Positions 18,678-29,391 of a DNA stretch of 49,172 nt are shown piece by piece. The stretch comes from Microcaldota archaeon (lineage in GTDB: Archaea; Micrarchaeota; Micrarchaeia; Micrarchaeales; CABMGC01), in contig JAJZIU010000003.1 of NCBI GenBank assembly GCA_021810455.1, positions 1 to 49,172 of the forward strand, written 5' to 3'. The position numbers were made by a program, and so were the translations under genes. The notes beneath the pieces are model-generated. The model was not told where the DNA came from and ran no database searches. It saw nothing but the letters and a program-made list of their open reading frames with translations. How positions within the stretch are numbered: position 1 is the first letter of the stretch; each line of letters begins with the position of its first letter.

Positions 18678-18728
18678 TAGAAAATTTAACGCGATTTATC
18701 TACTATCGGGATTTCGAATTTCAAAAAC

Positions 18729-19418
18729 GTGAGTGTTGTGAAGGTCGTAAGAGTACTAAGAAAAGATAATGTAGACGTCTGTAAAATGACAGAAAAATCT
18801 TTTAGATGGGGAGACTACATCAATGATGTTTTTGATGATTGGGTTAAAAATGGCGTATTCTTAAAGGCTGTAGAAAACGATAAAATAGTTGGTATAATAC
18901 ATGTAAAGGTTTTCAAGGATTTTGTGTGGTTTGAAGGATTGCGTGTGCACAAGGATTACAGACGGAAAGGAATCGGCAGATTGCTAACTACAAAAGCCAT
19001 GGAGATTTCAGATGGAAAAACGATTAGGTTATTGATACATGAACACAACAAACCGTCAATGGCACTGTCAACTTCTCTAGGATTTAGACAGATAGACAAG
19101 ATTTATTATCATAGTGGAAGGGAGAGGGAGTTTTCAAAGGTGGTAGAGACATTAAAATTGAAGAAAGTAAAGGTAGATTTGCAAAAAGGGTACATGGACG
19201 GATGGACTTGGCATCCGAAAGAACATTACAAAAATCCAGTTTATTCGGGTATTTTTAGAGGGAAAAGAATTGTTGCACTTGAAACAAAACCATTATTTCT
19301 AATAGAAGGCAGTATGGGAAGTATGGCGTATGTGTCACATAATAAGGATGCGGGAAGCGGTTTCATTGTTTTTGAGTTAGATAAATCCAAACATAATGTG
19401 CAAAATACGAAACTTTGA
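18729..19418 (+). CDS. GNAT-family N-acetyltransferase
   Basis: GLRVHKDYRRKGIGRLLTTKAME acetyl-CoA binding motif. Confidence 0.87.
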   Translation: MSVVKVVRVLRKDNVDVCKMTEKSFRWGDYINDVFDDWVKNGVFLKAVENDKIVGIIHVKVFKDFVWFEGLRVHKDYRRKGIGRLLTTKAMEISDGKTIRLLIHEHNKPSMALSTSLGFRQIDKIYYHSGREREFSKVVETLKLKKVKVDLQKGYMDGWTWHPKEHYKNPVYSGIFRGKRIVALETKPLFLIEGSMGSMAYVSHNKDAGSGFIVFELDKSKHNVQNTKL

Positions 19419-19463
19419 CATATGAATAAATATTTTTCCTGATTCTTAGATATTGGTGGAAAA

Positions 19464-19898
19464 ATGGTAAAAAGAAGAAGAGGCTCGTGGATGGAGCCAA
19501 GATCCGAACTAGGATTGTGGCCTTTTAATGAATCTTTTTGGGGAAGGAGTATGCCGTCAAGGCTTTTAGGTATTGAATCTTCAATGCCGGATATTGACCT
19601 TGTGGATCAAGGCGATTCGATAAAAATAAGAGCCGACATGCCCGGAGTCAAGAAGGGTGACATAAAGATTAACGTAGATGAGAATTTTGTGACCATAAGT
19701 GCCGAGACGAAGCATGAGAAGGAGGAGGAAGGTAAAAACTATTACTTCAAGGAAAGAGCATCTTCAGGATACTATAGAAGATTGCGGCTTCCGACAAGCG
19801 TTGATCCGGAATCTTCAAAAGCCAAGTTTGAAGATGGAACATTAGAAGTGACCTTGAAGAAAACTAAAAATTCAGGGAAGAGTATAACAATAGATTGA
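19464..19898 (+). CDS. hsp20: Small heat shock protein Hsp20
   Basis: Alpha-crystallin domain (IRADMPGVKKGDIKINVDENFVTISAE..YRRLRLP). Confidence 0.93.
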   Translation: MVKRRRGSWMEPRSELGLWPFNESFWGRSMPSRLLGIESSMPDIDLVDQGDSIKIRADMPGVKKGDIKINVDENFVTISAETKHEKEEEGKNYYFKERASSGYYRRLRLPTSVDPESSKAKFEDGTLEVTLKKTKNSGKSITID

Positions 19899-19927
19899 AT
19901 AACCAGTACACAAACTAATGATAGGGT

Positions 19928-20974
19928 TCACTCTCCGGATTTTACTTTTTTAATATCTTCTTTTTTTATTGCAAGTTTTACAGCGCCGGTACCTATTGGT
20001 ATCTGTTTTCCTACGAGTATGTTTTCAGTGACTCCCTTCATAGGATCAACCTCGCTGAACAGCGCAGCGTTTACAAGATGTTTGACTGTTTCTTCATATG
20101 CAGCTCTTGCAAAAACAGAATTTTTCTGCCCGCTGAGTCCGTGTCTGCCGACTCCCTTTATAGTGCCACTGTAGGTCATCGCATCGGCAACTAGCAAGAG
20201 ATGCCTATCATCCACAGATATTTTCTGTTCTTCTAATGTTTTTCTGAGTTCATTTGCAAGTGTGTTCCTCGCAGCTTCTATTCCAAACAGCTTGTACATA
20301 GCAAAAACATCGTTGGTGTATGTTCTTGATTTGTCAACACCGTCCAACTTCATTACTTCACTTATGTTGCTTCCTGCAGTTATTACATAAAAGCTTCCAT
20401 CCTTGCTTTGTTGTATAAGCGCTTTTCCGGCATCCTCAATGCCCTGTATCACTTTTTTCATTATGCGTACTCCAGTTACTCTTATTTCTTTAAGGCTCTT
20501 GGTGTGCAGTTTTATGAGTATATTACCTTCATTGACTTCTGTTTCGACAGACATCAACTTTGCTATTTTTTGCGCTACTTGGTTGGGAGTCAATTCTTCA
20601 GCTGCAAGTGCCTGCTTATCAAGAACAAGTTTTACTGTGGATTTCGAAAAATTCTCTACAACTCTCTTCACAAGACTGCTGACTTTTATTTCGCTTATTT
20701 TCTTTGACATAGCATCAGACTTTTCGAAGTTCTTCTCTATGTCACTGTTGAAGTACACGTAAGTTATAGGAGTTGCTGGCTTCTTTTTAACATCTACAAG
20801 TTCGACTATTCTTGGAAGTCCTGATGTAGCTATTGTTGCCTCTATCCCAGCATAGTGGAACGTTCTGAGAATCATCTGAGTTCCTGGTTCACCGACAGAT
20901 TGTGCTGCAAGCATACCTACAGGTTCACCATAATTTACTTTATACTTATTTGCATTTTTTTCCATAGCCATCAC
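19928..20974 (-). CDS. rpoA2: RNA polymerase subunit A''
   Basis: VGMLAAQSVGEPGTQMILRTFHYAG; GRHGLSG. Confidence 0.96.
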   Translation of the reverse strand: MMAMEKNANKYKVNYGEPVGMLAAQSVGEPGTQMILRTFHYAGIEATIATSGLPRIVELVDVKKKPATPITYVYFNSDIEKNFEKSDAMSKKISEIKVSSLVKRVVENFSKSTVKLVLDKQALAAEELTPNQVAQKIAKLMSVETEVNEGNILIKLHTKSLKEIRVTGVRIMKKVIQGIEDAGKALIQQSKDGSFYVITAGSNISEVMKLDGVDKSRTYTNDVFAMYKLFGIEAARNTLANELRKTLEEQKISVDDRHLLLVADAMTYSGTIKGVGRHGLSGQKNSVFARAAYEETVKHLVNAALFSEVDPMKGVTENILVGKQIPIGTGAVKLAIKKEDIKKVKSGE

Positions 20975-23490
20975 TTTTCTAACTCAACAAACTTTACGTT
21001 GACGGGATTGATTGCGTCACCACCGTAGACAGTCTGTATGATGTTGTTGTTGACATCTCTTACACTGTCATCCTCAGTTACGTAATAATCCTGCAGTGCG
21101 TTTGACAGTCTTCTGTACAGGTAGCCGCTCCTTCCAGTTAGGAGTGCCTTGTAAACTTCAGAACCTCTTGAACCTACAGCATGCATGAACAGATCTGCAG
21201 GTGAAAGTCCCATGTAGTAGTTTGTTATGATGAATCCTCTTGCACTGGGTCCGATATCGCGTTGTTTTATGTGAGGAAGAAGCCTTCCCGTATAGTAACC
21301 TCTTTTTATTCTTCCTCCGCTAAGAGTTGCCTGTTGCCCAAGGAACATGCTCATCTGTTCAAGATTGAGCACGCTTCCTCTGGATCCCGATCTAGCCATC
21401 TCTACTGCACTGTTCGTGCTATCCTCGTTTGATGCCAGAGTTTCACCAGCCTTGCTTCTCGCCATGTTGAGTTCTGCTATTATCATGCGTTCGAGAGACT
21501 CTCTTAACGTTTGTCCAATGAGTGCCTCTAACTTACCTTCCTTGTAGCTTTTTATCAGTTCGTTTACTTTAACCAAGGTTGCGTTAAGTATTTTCATCCT
21601 TTCGTCTTCCATGTGCTTGTTTATCGAGTACTCTTTGACTCCGACAGTTACTCCTGAAAGAGTAACGTATGCATCCGCTAGCTTGGATGAAACGAAGATG
21701 AATTTCCTAAGTTCTTCGTAACCATAGTTTTTGGCTATTTCGACGGATAATTCATTATCCCTTCCGTAAGTGTCCTTTGTGATGACACCTTCGAGGAGCT
21801 TTCCGTTCTTTATCTTGAATGGACCGTACACAGTGTCTTCCTCGTAATTGAGATCCTTGGGCAGAAGCATTGAGAATATATCCTTACCATTGTACTTGCC
21901 ATCCTTTCCAGGCTTTGGCATTTCATATATTCCTGCTATTCCGAGAAGATACGCGGTCTCATCATACTCAAGTTTTGTTTCATCTTTGGTTAATTGGAAT
22001 AAACCACTGATTCCGTCTTCGCTGTTTGTTATCACGGCTGCTCCGTCTCTTGGAGAGAATATTTGATACTGCACTTCCATGAGATACCTGGCTTCTGCTT
22101 GTGCTTCGAGGGTTTGAGGAACGTGAAGGTTCATTTCGTCTCCGTCGAAGTCTGCATTGTATGGAGTTGTAGTACAGTAATTTATCCTGAATGTCTTGCC
22201 AGGCAAAACGCGTATCCTATGCGCCATTATTGATATGCGGTGCAGTGACGGTTGTCTGTTGAACAGAGCTATGTCACCATCTATTACCTGTCTTTCCAAT
22301 ATCGAACCTACAGTCAATTCCTTGAGTATATCTTCTCTGTTTGCGTCTATGACACGTTTTCTTTTACCATCCTTTGAAATCATATTTACAACAGATGGAT
22401 ATTCGTTCCTTTTCAACAACTCCTTGGCATGCTCGATATTCCACGCGGTTACATAGAATGGTACAGTAAGCTTTGATGCTATTTCTATAGGAACACCAAC
22501 CTCGTCTATATCAAGATATGGATCTACGCTGATTACCGTTCTTGCAGAGTAATTAACTCTTTTTCCACTGAGGTTGTATCTAAATCTCCCTTCTTTTCCT
22601 TTCAATCTTTGTGCTATTGTTTTAAGTGCCCTGCCACTTCTGTGCCTTGCAGGGGGTATTCCTGATGTTTCATTGTTGAAGTATGCAGTGACATGATATT
22701 GGAGAAGTTCCCACAGATCGTCTATTATGATCTGCGGTGCGCCTGCGTTTATGTTCTGTTCAAGCCTTTGGCCTATCCTCATTATATCAACAAGCTTGTG
22801 TGTCAGATCGTCTTCGCTTCTTTCTCCTGATTCCAGAGTTATCGATGGCCTTACATTTACAGGAGGGACAAGAAGTGAACTTATTATCAGCCATTCTGGT
22901 CTGCTAACTTTTGGATCTATATTTAACAATCTAAGGTCATCATCACTTACCTTTGCAAGAAGATCACGGATTTCATCAGGTTTTAATCTCTTGTCTCCTA
23001 CGGTAAAGTATGTTGGTGCAGAGAAGTGTATTTTTGGTTGTTGTGAACCGCAGTGAGGACACTTGTTTCCAGACCTCTTTGCCATCTTGCCAGGCACGGT
23101 GTGATGATTTTCGCCATTTGCCTCAGATTCTTCGGATACAACCTTTTTCATCTCGTCTATCTGTTTGTCATCTAGAAGTATCCTATGGCATGTCATGCAT
23201 GTTGCATTTAACAGCATTCTAAGCACTTTTGCGAATTCAGAATGTATTACGGGTCTGACCAACTCTATGTGTCCGAAATGTCCAGGACATGTCTTTGCTC
23301 TTCCTCCGCAAGTCTTGCATACCAAACCAGGATCTATTACTCCGAGTCTTTGATCCAGTAAACCGCCATCTATCGGATAGCCGTCCTCGTTATACGTATC
23401 TGGAACCGTCAGTTTTGCAACGCTCATGTGCTTTATCTCTTCAGGAGAGACTATTCCGAATTTTATATGATCTATTACTTCTGCATGCAT
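20971..23490 (-). CDS. rpoA1: RNA polymerase subunit A'
   Basis: NADFDGDEMN metal site, zinc motifs. Confidence 0.97.
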   Translation of the reverse strand: MHAEVIDHIKFGIVSPEEIKHMSVAKLTVPDTYNEDGYPIDGGLLDQRLGVIDPGLVCKTCGGRAKTCPGHFGHIELVRPVIHSEFAKVLRMLLNATCMTCHRILLDDKQIDEMKKVVSEESEANGENHHTVPGKMAKRSGNKCPHCGSQQPKIHFSAPTYFTVGDKRLKPDEIRDLLAKVSDDDLRLLNIDPKVSRPEWLIISSLLVPPVNVRPSITLESGERSEDDLTHKLVDIMRIGQRLEQNINAGAPQIIIDDLWELLQYHVTAYFNNETSGIPPARHRSGRALKTIAQRLKGKEGRFRYNLSGKRVNYSARTVISVDPYLDIDEVGVPIEIASKLTVPFYVTAWNIEHAKELLKRNEYPSVVNMISKDGKRKRVIDANREDILKELTVGSILERQVIDGDIALFNRQPSLHRISIMAHRIRVLPGKTFRINYCTTTPYNADFDGDEMNLHVPQTLEAQAEARYLMEVQYQIFSPRDGAAVITNSEDGISGLFQLTKDETKLEYDETAYLLGIAGIYEMPKPGKDGKYNGKDIFSMLLPKDLNYEEDTVYGPFKIKNGKLLEGVITKDTYGRDNELSVEIAKNYGYEELRKFIFVSSKLADAYVTLSGVTVGVKEYSINKHMEDERMKILNATLVKVNELIKSYKEGKLEALIGQTLRESLERMIIAELNMARSKAGETLASNEDSTNSAVEMARSGSRGSVLNLEQMSMFLGQQATLSGGRIKRGYYTGRLLPHIKQRDIGPSARGFIITNYYMGLSPADLFMHAVGSRGSEVYKALLTGRSGYLYRRLSNALQDYYVTEDDSVRDVNNNIIQTVYGGDAINPVNVKFVELEK

Positions 23491-23494
23491 AATA

Positions 23495-25315
23495 TCACTC
23501 GTTCAGTTTTACGCTCGGTAGTATGTGGAGCGATTTTATCTCATCAAGGAGAACCTTAAATGCGTAGCTTATCTCAATCTCCTCGAGAGAGTTGCCTCCG
23601 CAAAGCGGACATATGGCAGTACGCTTTATGTAATCGTAATATCCCATGCTTCCACACTGTGAGCAAACAAGGACGCTTGTCTTGTCGCTCTGATCGAGCA
23701 TACGTTCTTTTAACAACAAGCTTGCTCCGTGGCCTATCAGAGCATCTCTTTCCATCTCTCCAAATCTCAGAGCCCCTTGTCTTGCCTTTCCTTCAGTAGG
23801 TTGATGAGTTAGTATCTGTACCTTTCCTCTGCTTCTTACCTGTATCTTGTTGCTTACCATATGGTACAGACGATTGTAGTACACGACTCCGGTGAATATT
23901 TTAGCCTTGAACGGCCTTCCGGTTATTCCATCATAAAGTATTTCGTCCCCGTGTCTGTCAAAGCCGTATTGGCTTAGTGTGTTTCCATACTCATCTATCC
24001 TATTCTTTCCGCTTGTGGTGAATGCAGATCCATCAACTTTCTTACCAGATACAGCACCGACTTTTCCTCCAAGCATTTCGAGTAGGTGCCCGAACGTAAG
24101 TCTTGTAGGTATGCTGTGTGGATTAAGAAGCAGGTCTGGAACTATGCCATTTTCACTAAATGGCATGTCTTCCTGATTTGCAAGAAGTGCTATTACGCCT
24201 TTCTGACCGTGTCTACTTGCAAATTTGTCTCCCTTTTCAGGTATTCTTTGGCTTCTAACCCTGACTTTTACTATCCTAGTAGCTCCAGTGGTTTCAGTTG
24301 CTATTACGCTGTCTATAGTTCCGTTTTCTCCTGCCTTAAGAACAACAGAATCATCTCTGACTTTTTCTTCAAGACCTCCTGCCCCTATGTTTTCTTCAAG
24401 GAATCTCGGTGGTGCAACCTTACCTATTAAAACATCACCCTCGTCTACAGACACTTCGGGTTCTATTATACCATCTTCACTGAGTTTTGAATATGCGTGC
24501 TCTCCCATGTAGCCTTCCGCAGTAGGAGGCGGAATCCTAAACTTGTCGCGTTGACCTCCAGGATATCTTCTTTCTTCATCACTGTATGATTTGTAGAATA
24601 CGCTTCTCCCAAGACCTCGGTCTACAGCTGACTTGTTTATCACTATTGCGTCTGCCATGTTGTATCCATAGTAAGTTGATATAGCTACCACGAAGTTTTG
24701 ACCGCTAGGATGCGACTTTATGTTCGCATAGTCATAAGCAGCGGTTGTAACTATCGGAACTTGTGGATAATAGAGAAGGTATCCTCTTGAATCAAATCTT
24801 TGATCAAAGTTTGTTGAGTACAATCCTTGCGATTGTTTTATGAAGTTTGCACTCATTGCGTGTCTTGCAAGTGCATTGTGTTCTGGAAATGGTGATGTGT
24901 TAATAGTCAAACCGAATACCGAAGCCAGGTCAAACTCCAGATGAGTGGTTTCCGGAGTTACATCTTTTCTGAAGAATGCTATTAGCGCGTTTTCCTCTTC
25001 TTCAGCATCAAGAAACTCGACCACACCATTTCTAAGCAGATATGCGAAATTTATTTCGTTTCTCTTTATTTTTTCAATCATTTCGGTTGTTAGTTTTGGT
25101 TGCCCGTTTTCGACTATTATGTATGGCTTTCTTATTCTGCCCCTATCCGTATTAACGCGAACTTCTCCAAGTTTTTCCATGTAAGATATGTTGACTTCAC
25201 CGGATATCTGTCCCTTTCTTCTTGATGTTCTTACTTCGTTTACGAATTTTGCAGGATTGTCAACAGAGCCTATAGCGCGTCCGTTCAAATATATGTAGCA
25301 TTTTTTTATTTCCAT
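23495..25315 (-). CDS. rpoB1: RNA polymerase subunit B' (C-terminal half of B)
   Basis: GDKFASRHGQKGV, GYNMADAIVINKSA, C-terminal zinc finger. Confidence 0.96.
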   Translation of the reverse strand: MEIKKCYIYLNGRAIGSVDNPAKFVNEVRTSRRKGQISGEVNISYMEKLGEVRVNTDRGRIRKPYIIVENGQPKLTTEMIEKIKRNEINFAYLLRNGVVEFLDAEEEENALIAFFRKDVTPETTHLEFDLASVFGLTINTSPFPEHNALARHAMSANFIKQSQGLYSTNFDQRFDSRGYLLYYPQVPIVTTAAYDYANIKSHPSGQNFVVAISTYYGYNMADAIVINKSAVDRGLGRSVFYKSYSDEERRYPGGQRDKFRIPPPTAEGYMGEHAYSKLSEDGIIEPEVSVDEGDVLIGKVAPPRFLEENIGAGGLEEKVRDDSVVLKAGENGTIDSVIATETTGATRIVKVRVRSQRIPEKGDKFASRHGQKGVIALLANQEDMPFSENGIVPDLLLNPHSIPTRLTFGHLLEMLGGKVGAVSGKKVDGSAFTTSGKNRIDEYGNTLSQYGFDRHGDEILYDGITGRPFKAKIFTGVVYYNRLYHMVSNKIQVRSRGKVQILTHQPTEGKARQGALRFGEMERDALIGHGASLLLKERMLDQSDKTSVLVCSQCGSMGYYDYIKRTAICPLCGGNSLEEIEISYAFKVLLDEIKSLHILPSVKLNE

Positions 25316-25325
25316 TAGATCAACC

Positions 25326-26813
25326 TTAGAACTCTTTTATCCCTATCTTCTTGAGCTCTTGTTCAGTCATGGCTTCATCAGCACCGACAGTGACTCTTGA
25401 AAGAAGTGCGAGATACTTTGTCAAACCTACCTCCTGTCCTTCAGGACTTTCTGATACACAAATCTTTCCCCATTGAGTCCCATGGACATCTCTTGCTTTG
25501 AAGTGGGGATGCTTTTTAGCTAGAGGAGACTTTACTCTTCTCAGATGTGCATACGTGCTTATCATGTTTGTTCTGTCAAGTACCTGCGATACCCCAGTTT
25601 GACCAGCAACCCACATTCCAGTACCCATAGCATAAGCTATCTTTTCGGTGAGAGTATCGGGACTTATTATCGATTGCATTCCTAGTCTCCTTCCCCTGGC
25701 ACTCATCCTTTCGACTTGGTATTTGACTTCTTTTAGGAAGAATCTAAACGCATATGCAAAAAGTTCTTCCATGAGTTCTCCAGAAAATCTGACTCTCTTA
25801 TTTGCATAGTGATCTTTGTCATCCTGTTTGACCATTTTATTAGCAACCAGTGTTCCCTTTCTTGCCATTTGCAGCAGATATCTTGCCTTTTCTTTTCTGC
25901 TAGTTGCATCATTGCCTATGTGAGGAAGAAGATAGCTATCCATCTGAGTTTCTGCCCTTTTTATCTGGTACTCCTTTGCCTGTCCCGGAGCTGCCATTTT
26001 ACCTATCTCCCAGAGTGCTTCTGAAGGCTGCATATCTCCATTTTCTGACAGGGGGCTAGTCTCTATACACAGCAATATATCATTTTTGAAATGCAGTACA
26101 TCACTCGCGTACTCTTTCATATCAGTAACCTGTAGACCCAATGCCCTAAGTAAAAGTATTAGATCTATGCTTTTACTCACTGTTGGAAAATCAACAGTAA
26201 ATATGCCATTTTGATTTCTAGATACAACACACCTTGCTCTGAATCCAGGTGTTGATGAAAACACCCTACTTTTAACTTCGGTACCTCCCTTCTCTTTTGT
26301 AGTTATTATCCTGTTTGAAGCCACATCCTCTAGACCTATAAGAACTCTTTCTACTCCTTTTATTATGAAATATCCGCCAGGATCATCAGGATCCTCACCG
26401 TTTTCTATGAGTTGATCCCTGCTTAATACGCGCGTGTTGCATATGCTGCTTCCGACCATAACCGGAAGTTCTCCTACGAATACATCCCCATAAGACCCGA
26501 CCTTTTCTATACCACGTATAACAGGAATTACTTCCATGAATATAGGAGCGGAATAAGTAACGTTCCTAAGACGCGCCTCGTTCGGAGTTATACTTCTCCT
26601 AGAACTGTCTGCCTCTATTATTGAAGGGCTACCTATACGGACATTGCCAAGTTTTAATGCGAAGCCCTCTACACTGGGTTCTATCAAACTCTGTTTTGCA
26701 ACTATTTTTTTAATACCAGTATCGACAAATCTATTGTAACTCTCAGTCTGGTGCTGCACCAGTGCTGAAGGGCTTAGATACTTATCCATCAAGCTAAAAT
26801 CTTCATCAACCAT
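25326..26813 (-). CDS. rpoB2: RNA polymerase subunit B'' (N-terminal half of B)
   Basis: GGYFIIKGVERVLIG, HGTQWGKICVSESPEGQEVGL. Confidence 0.96.
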   Translation of the reverse strand: MVDEDFSLMDKYLSPSALVQHQTESYNRFVDTGIKKIVAKQSLIEPSVEGFALKLGNVRIGSPSIIEADSSRRSITPNEARLRNVTYSAPIFMEVIPVIRGIEKVGSYGDVFVGELPVMVGSSICNTRVLSRDQLIENGEDPDDPGGYFIIKGVERVLIGLEDVASNRIITTKEKGGTEVKSRVFSSTPGFRARCVVSRNQNGIFTVDFPTVSKSIDLILLLRALGLQVTDMKEYASDVLHFKNDILLCIETSPLSENGDMQPSEALWEIGKMAAPGQAKEYQIKRAETQMDSYLLPHIGNDATSRKEKARYLLQMARKGTLVANKMVKQDDKDHYANKRVRFSGELMEELFAYAFRFFLKEVKYQVERMSARGRRLGMQSIISPDTLTEKIAYAMGTGMWVAGQTGVSQVLDRTNMISTYAHLRRVKSPLAKKHPHFKARDVHGTQWGKICVSESPEGQEVGLTKYLALLSRVTVGADEAMTEQELKKIGIKEF

Positions 26814-26817
26814 TAGA

Positions 26818-27051
26818 TCACTCTACAACCAACCTGTAATAAGGATACTTCTTTCCGTAGTCATTTCTGCTTATTTTTATAACCTGACCAGGCTTCGCGC
26901 CTATGCCCTGTATCTGAGGATCTTCTACGGATATCTTTGGAAGATTTTCCCTCTTCAACTTCATACTTCCCAATATCTCTTCTGCATCTTTCTCGTCGAG
27001 TATTTCGTGAACTGGCACGAATCTATGGCCGCCTTTTTCTACCAAAAACAC
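26818..27051 (-). CDS. rpoH: RNA polymerase subunit H
   Basis: VPVHEILDEKDAEEIL...RNDYGKKYPYYRLVVE. Confidence 0.93.
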   Translation of the reverse strand: MFLVEKGGHRFVPVHEILDEKDAEEILGSMKLKRENLPKISVEDPQIQGIGAKPGQVIKISRNDYGKKYPYYRLVVE

Positions 27052-27283
27052 ACCTTTTTAAAAAGAGAACTAACTGTAACGCTAGTCGATTTCGCATGCA
27101 TTAGTGTATATTTGAAGAATATCTTTAAATATCTTATCTAGCAAAACGTGTTGGCAAGTACCTATATATAATAGCATTGTTTTTGTTGTGTCTTTTTTGT
27201 AGGTGCAGAAAATGCTAAAGGGATAAAAATATGAAAGCATAGATTGATTCAGAGTAGTTTAAACGCTACGACAAAATGGTTTT

Positions 27284-28399
27284 ATGAAAGAGTTAGTAAC
27301 TCCTTACGATGTTGAGGGGAATGTGGAGTATGATTCGCTTGTTAAGAACTTCGGAGTGGATCTCATAGACAATAAACTCATCGAGAGAATAGAGAAACTT
27401 GCAGGAGAACCGAATTACATGATAAGAAGAGGCATATTTTTCGCGCACAGAGATATGAATTGGTTGTTAGACCAGTATGAGAAGGGAAACGGATTTTATG
27501 TATACACAGGCATAGCGCCTTCGGGAACTATGACAATCGCACACCTGATACCATTCGTGATGGCACAGTGGCTTCAGGAAAAATTTGATGCTGAAGTTTA
27601 CATACAGATTCCTGATGAGGAAAAATTCCTAACAAAAAAGAACATAAATGACTTAGAGATCACACACGGACTAGCGTATGAAGACGCACTCAGTATAGCT
27701 GCGTTGGGTTTTGATAAGAAGAAAACGCACATATTTCTAGATACAGAATATGCAGGAACGATGTACAAAAACGCGGTAAGAGTTGCAAAGCACGTTACGT
27801 TTTCTATGATAAAAGATGCGTTTGGATTCACAAATGAAACAAACATAGGTGCAATATTTTATACAAGTCTTCAGGCAGTCGGGACGTTTATAAAATCAGT
27901 AAGGGATAAAAAGAACGTCCCATGTCTCATCCCCTTGGGAATAGACCAGGATGTACATTTCAGAATAGCAAGAGATGTAGTGGGTAAACTGGGTTACTAT
28001 AAACCAGCAATAATGCATAGTAAGTTCTTGCCAGGACTCAAGGGAGAGCCGAAGATGTCATCAAGCGACCCAAGCAAGACAATATATCTGAACGACGATC
28101 CAGAAACCGTTAAGAGAAAAATAAATTCTGCGATAACTGGGCAGCAATCCACAATTGAACTCCAAAAGAAGTACGGAGGTGATCCGGAAAAATGTTCAGT
28201 GTGCCAGTATTACAAGTACCTTTTTGAACCTGATGACAAAAAACTTGAAGCGATATTTGATGGTGAGAGAAGTGGAAAGGTGCTTGCCGGTGAACATAAA
28301 GCTGATCTAACCAACAGAGTAAATAAATTTATAGAGAACCATAAGAGGGAAAGAGATAGAATAAGACCGCACCTAGAAGAGTTCATGTTGAAAGATTAG
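27284..28399 (+). CDS. trpS: Tryptophanyl-tRNA synthetase
   Basis: YTGIAPSGTMTIAHLIP, EPKMSSSDPSKTI. Confidence 0.93.
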   Translation: MKELVTPYDVEGNVEYDSLVKNFGVDLIDNKLIERIEKLAGEPNYMIRRGIFFAHRDMNWLLDQYEKGNGFYVYTGIAPSGTMTIAHLIPFVMAQWLQEKFDAEVYIQIPDEEKFLTKKNINDLEITHGLAYEDALSIAALGFDKKKTHIFLDTEYAGTMYKNAVRVAKHVTFSMIKDAFGFTNETNIGAIFYTSLQAVGTFIKSVRDKKNVPCLIPLGIDQDVHFRIARDVVGKLGYYKPAIMHSKFLPGLKGEPKMSSSDPSKTIYLNDDPETVKRKINSAITGQQSTIELQKKYGGDPEKCSVCQYYKYLFEPDDKKLEAIFDGERSGKVLAGEHKADLTNRVNKFIENHKRERDRIRPHLEEFMLKD

Positions 28400-28410
28400 A
28401 TGGTAAATAG

Positions 28411-29391
28411 ATGGCAATAATCGGCTTAGAGAGCAGTGCACATACCTTTGGAGTTGGCATAGTTGATGAAGGCAAGATACTTGCCAATGAAAAATCGATG
28501 TACAACATAGGAAAAGGCGGCATGATACCTGCAAAAGTTGCAGAACACCATATAGAAAGTGCACGTGACGTCATAGTTACTGCTTTGGAAAAAGCTGGAT
28601 TAGAAATAAGAGAAATAGAAGGTGTGGGATACACAAGAGGCCCGGGAATTGGGCCGTGTCTCCAGGTTGCGCAAATATCAGCAAAGACTATAGCAAAAAA
28701 ACTAGGAATAAGGGTAGCAATGGTTAACCACTCAGTAGGGCATATAGAGATAACAAACCATTTGATGAATCTTAAAGACCCGATAATAATGTATGTTAGT
28801 GGAGGCAATTCTCAGATACTGAAAAGGGTGAATAAACCTTTTTCACACTACTCAGTTCTTGGAGAAACTTTCGACATTGGAGTAGGCAACATGCTGGATT
28901 CTCTAGCTAGACAACTAAAGTTAGATCCTGCATGGGGTTCCAGCATAGAAAAAACGGCAAAAGGTGGAAAGTATATAGACCTGCCTTACACGGTTAAAGG
29001 CATGGATTTCTCTTTCACAGGATTACTAACAAAGGCTACTGAATTGATTGGTAAGGAAAGTGATGAAGATATTTGCATGTCAGTGCAGGAGACTGCCTTC
29101 TCAATGTTGTGTGAAGCTCTGGAGAGAGCCATGATGCTAACGAATAGTAATGAAATCAATCTTTGTGGAGGAGTTGCGCAGAACACAAGACTTCAGAATA
29201 TGCTTCAGAGCGTGGCAGATGAACATGATGCCAAATTTGGATGTGCAGATAGGGAATTCAATGCAGACAACGGTGCAATGATAGCGTACGTTGCAGAGAA
29301 GATGCTGAAACACGAAGCTTATACGAAATTGGAAAACTGTGATGTTAAGCAGAAATATAGAGTGGATTCGGCGATGGTGTATGGCAGATAA
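28411..29391 (+). CDS. kae1: KEOPS Kae1 tRNA threonylcarbamoyladenosine transferase
   Basis: GLESSAHTFGVGIV, VNHSVGHIE, YVSGGNSQ, GGVAQN. Confidence 0.95.
   Translation: MAIIGLESSAHTFGVGIVDEGKILANEKSMYNIGKGGMIPAKVAEHHIESARDVIVTALEKAGLEIREIEGVGYTRGPGIGPCLQVAQISAKTIAKKLGIRVAMVNHSVGHIEITNHLMNLKDPIIMYVSGGNSQILKRVNKPFSHYSVLGETFDIGVGNMLDSLARQLKLDPAWGSSIEKTAKGGKYIDLPYTVKGMDFSFTGLLTKATELIGKESDEDICMSVQETAFSMLCEALERAMMLTNSNEINLCGGVAQNTRLQNMLQSVADEHDAKFGCADREFNADNGAMIAYVAEKMLKHEAYTKLENCDVKQKYRVDSAMVYGR

Noticed and set aside
22480-22500. AACCTCGTCTAT in rpoA1 as partner trailer for the tRNA-Val-like 3' part
   Set aside because: Inside a conserved coding region with no tRNA 5' half next to it; chance match.
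27052-27283. AT-rich intergenic region with multiple TATA-like boxes between rpoH and trpS
   Set aside because: Explained by divergent promoters; no stable structure seen.
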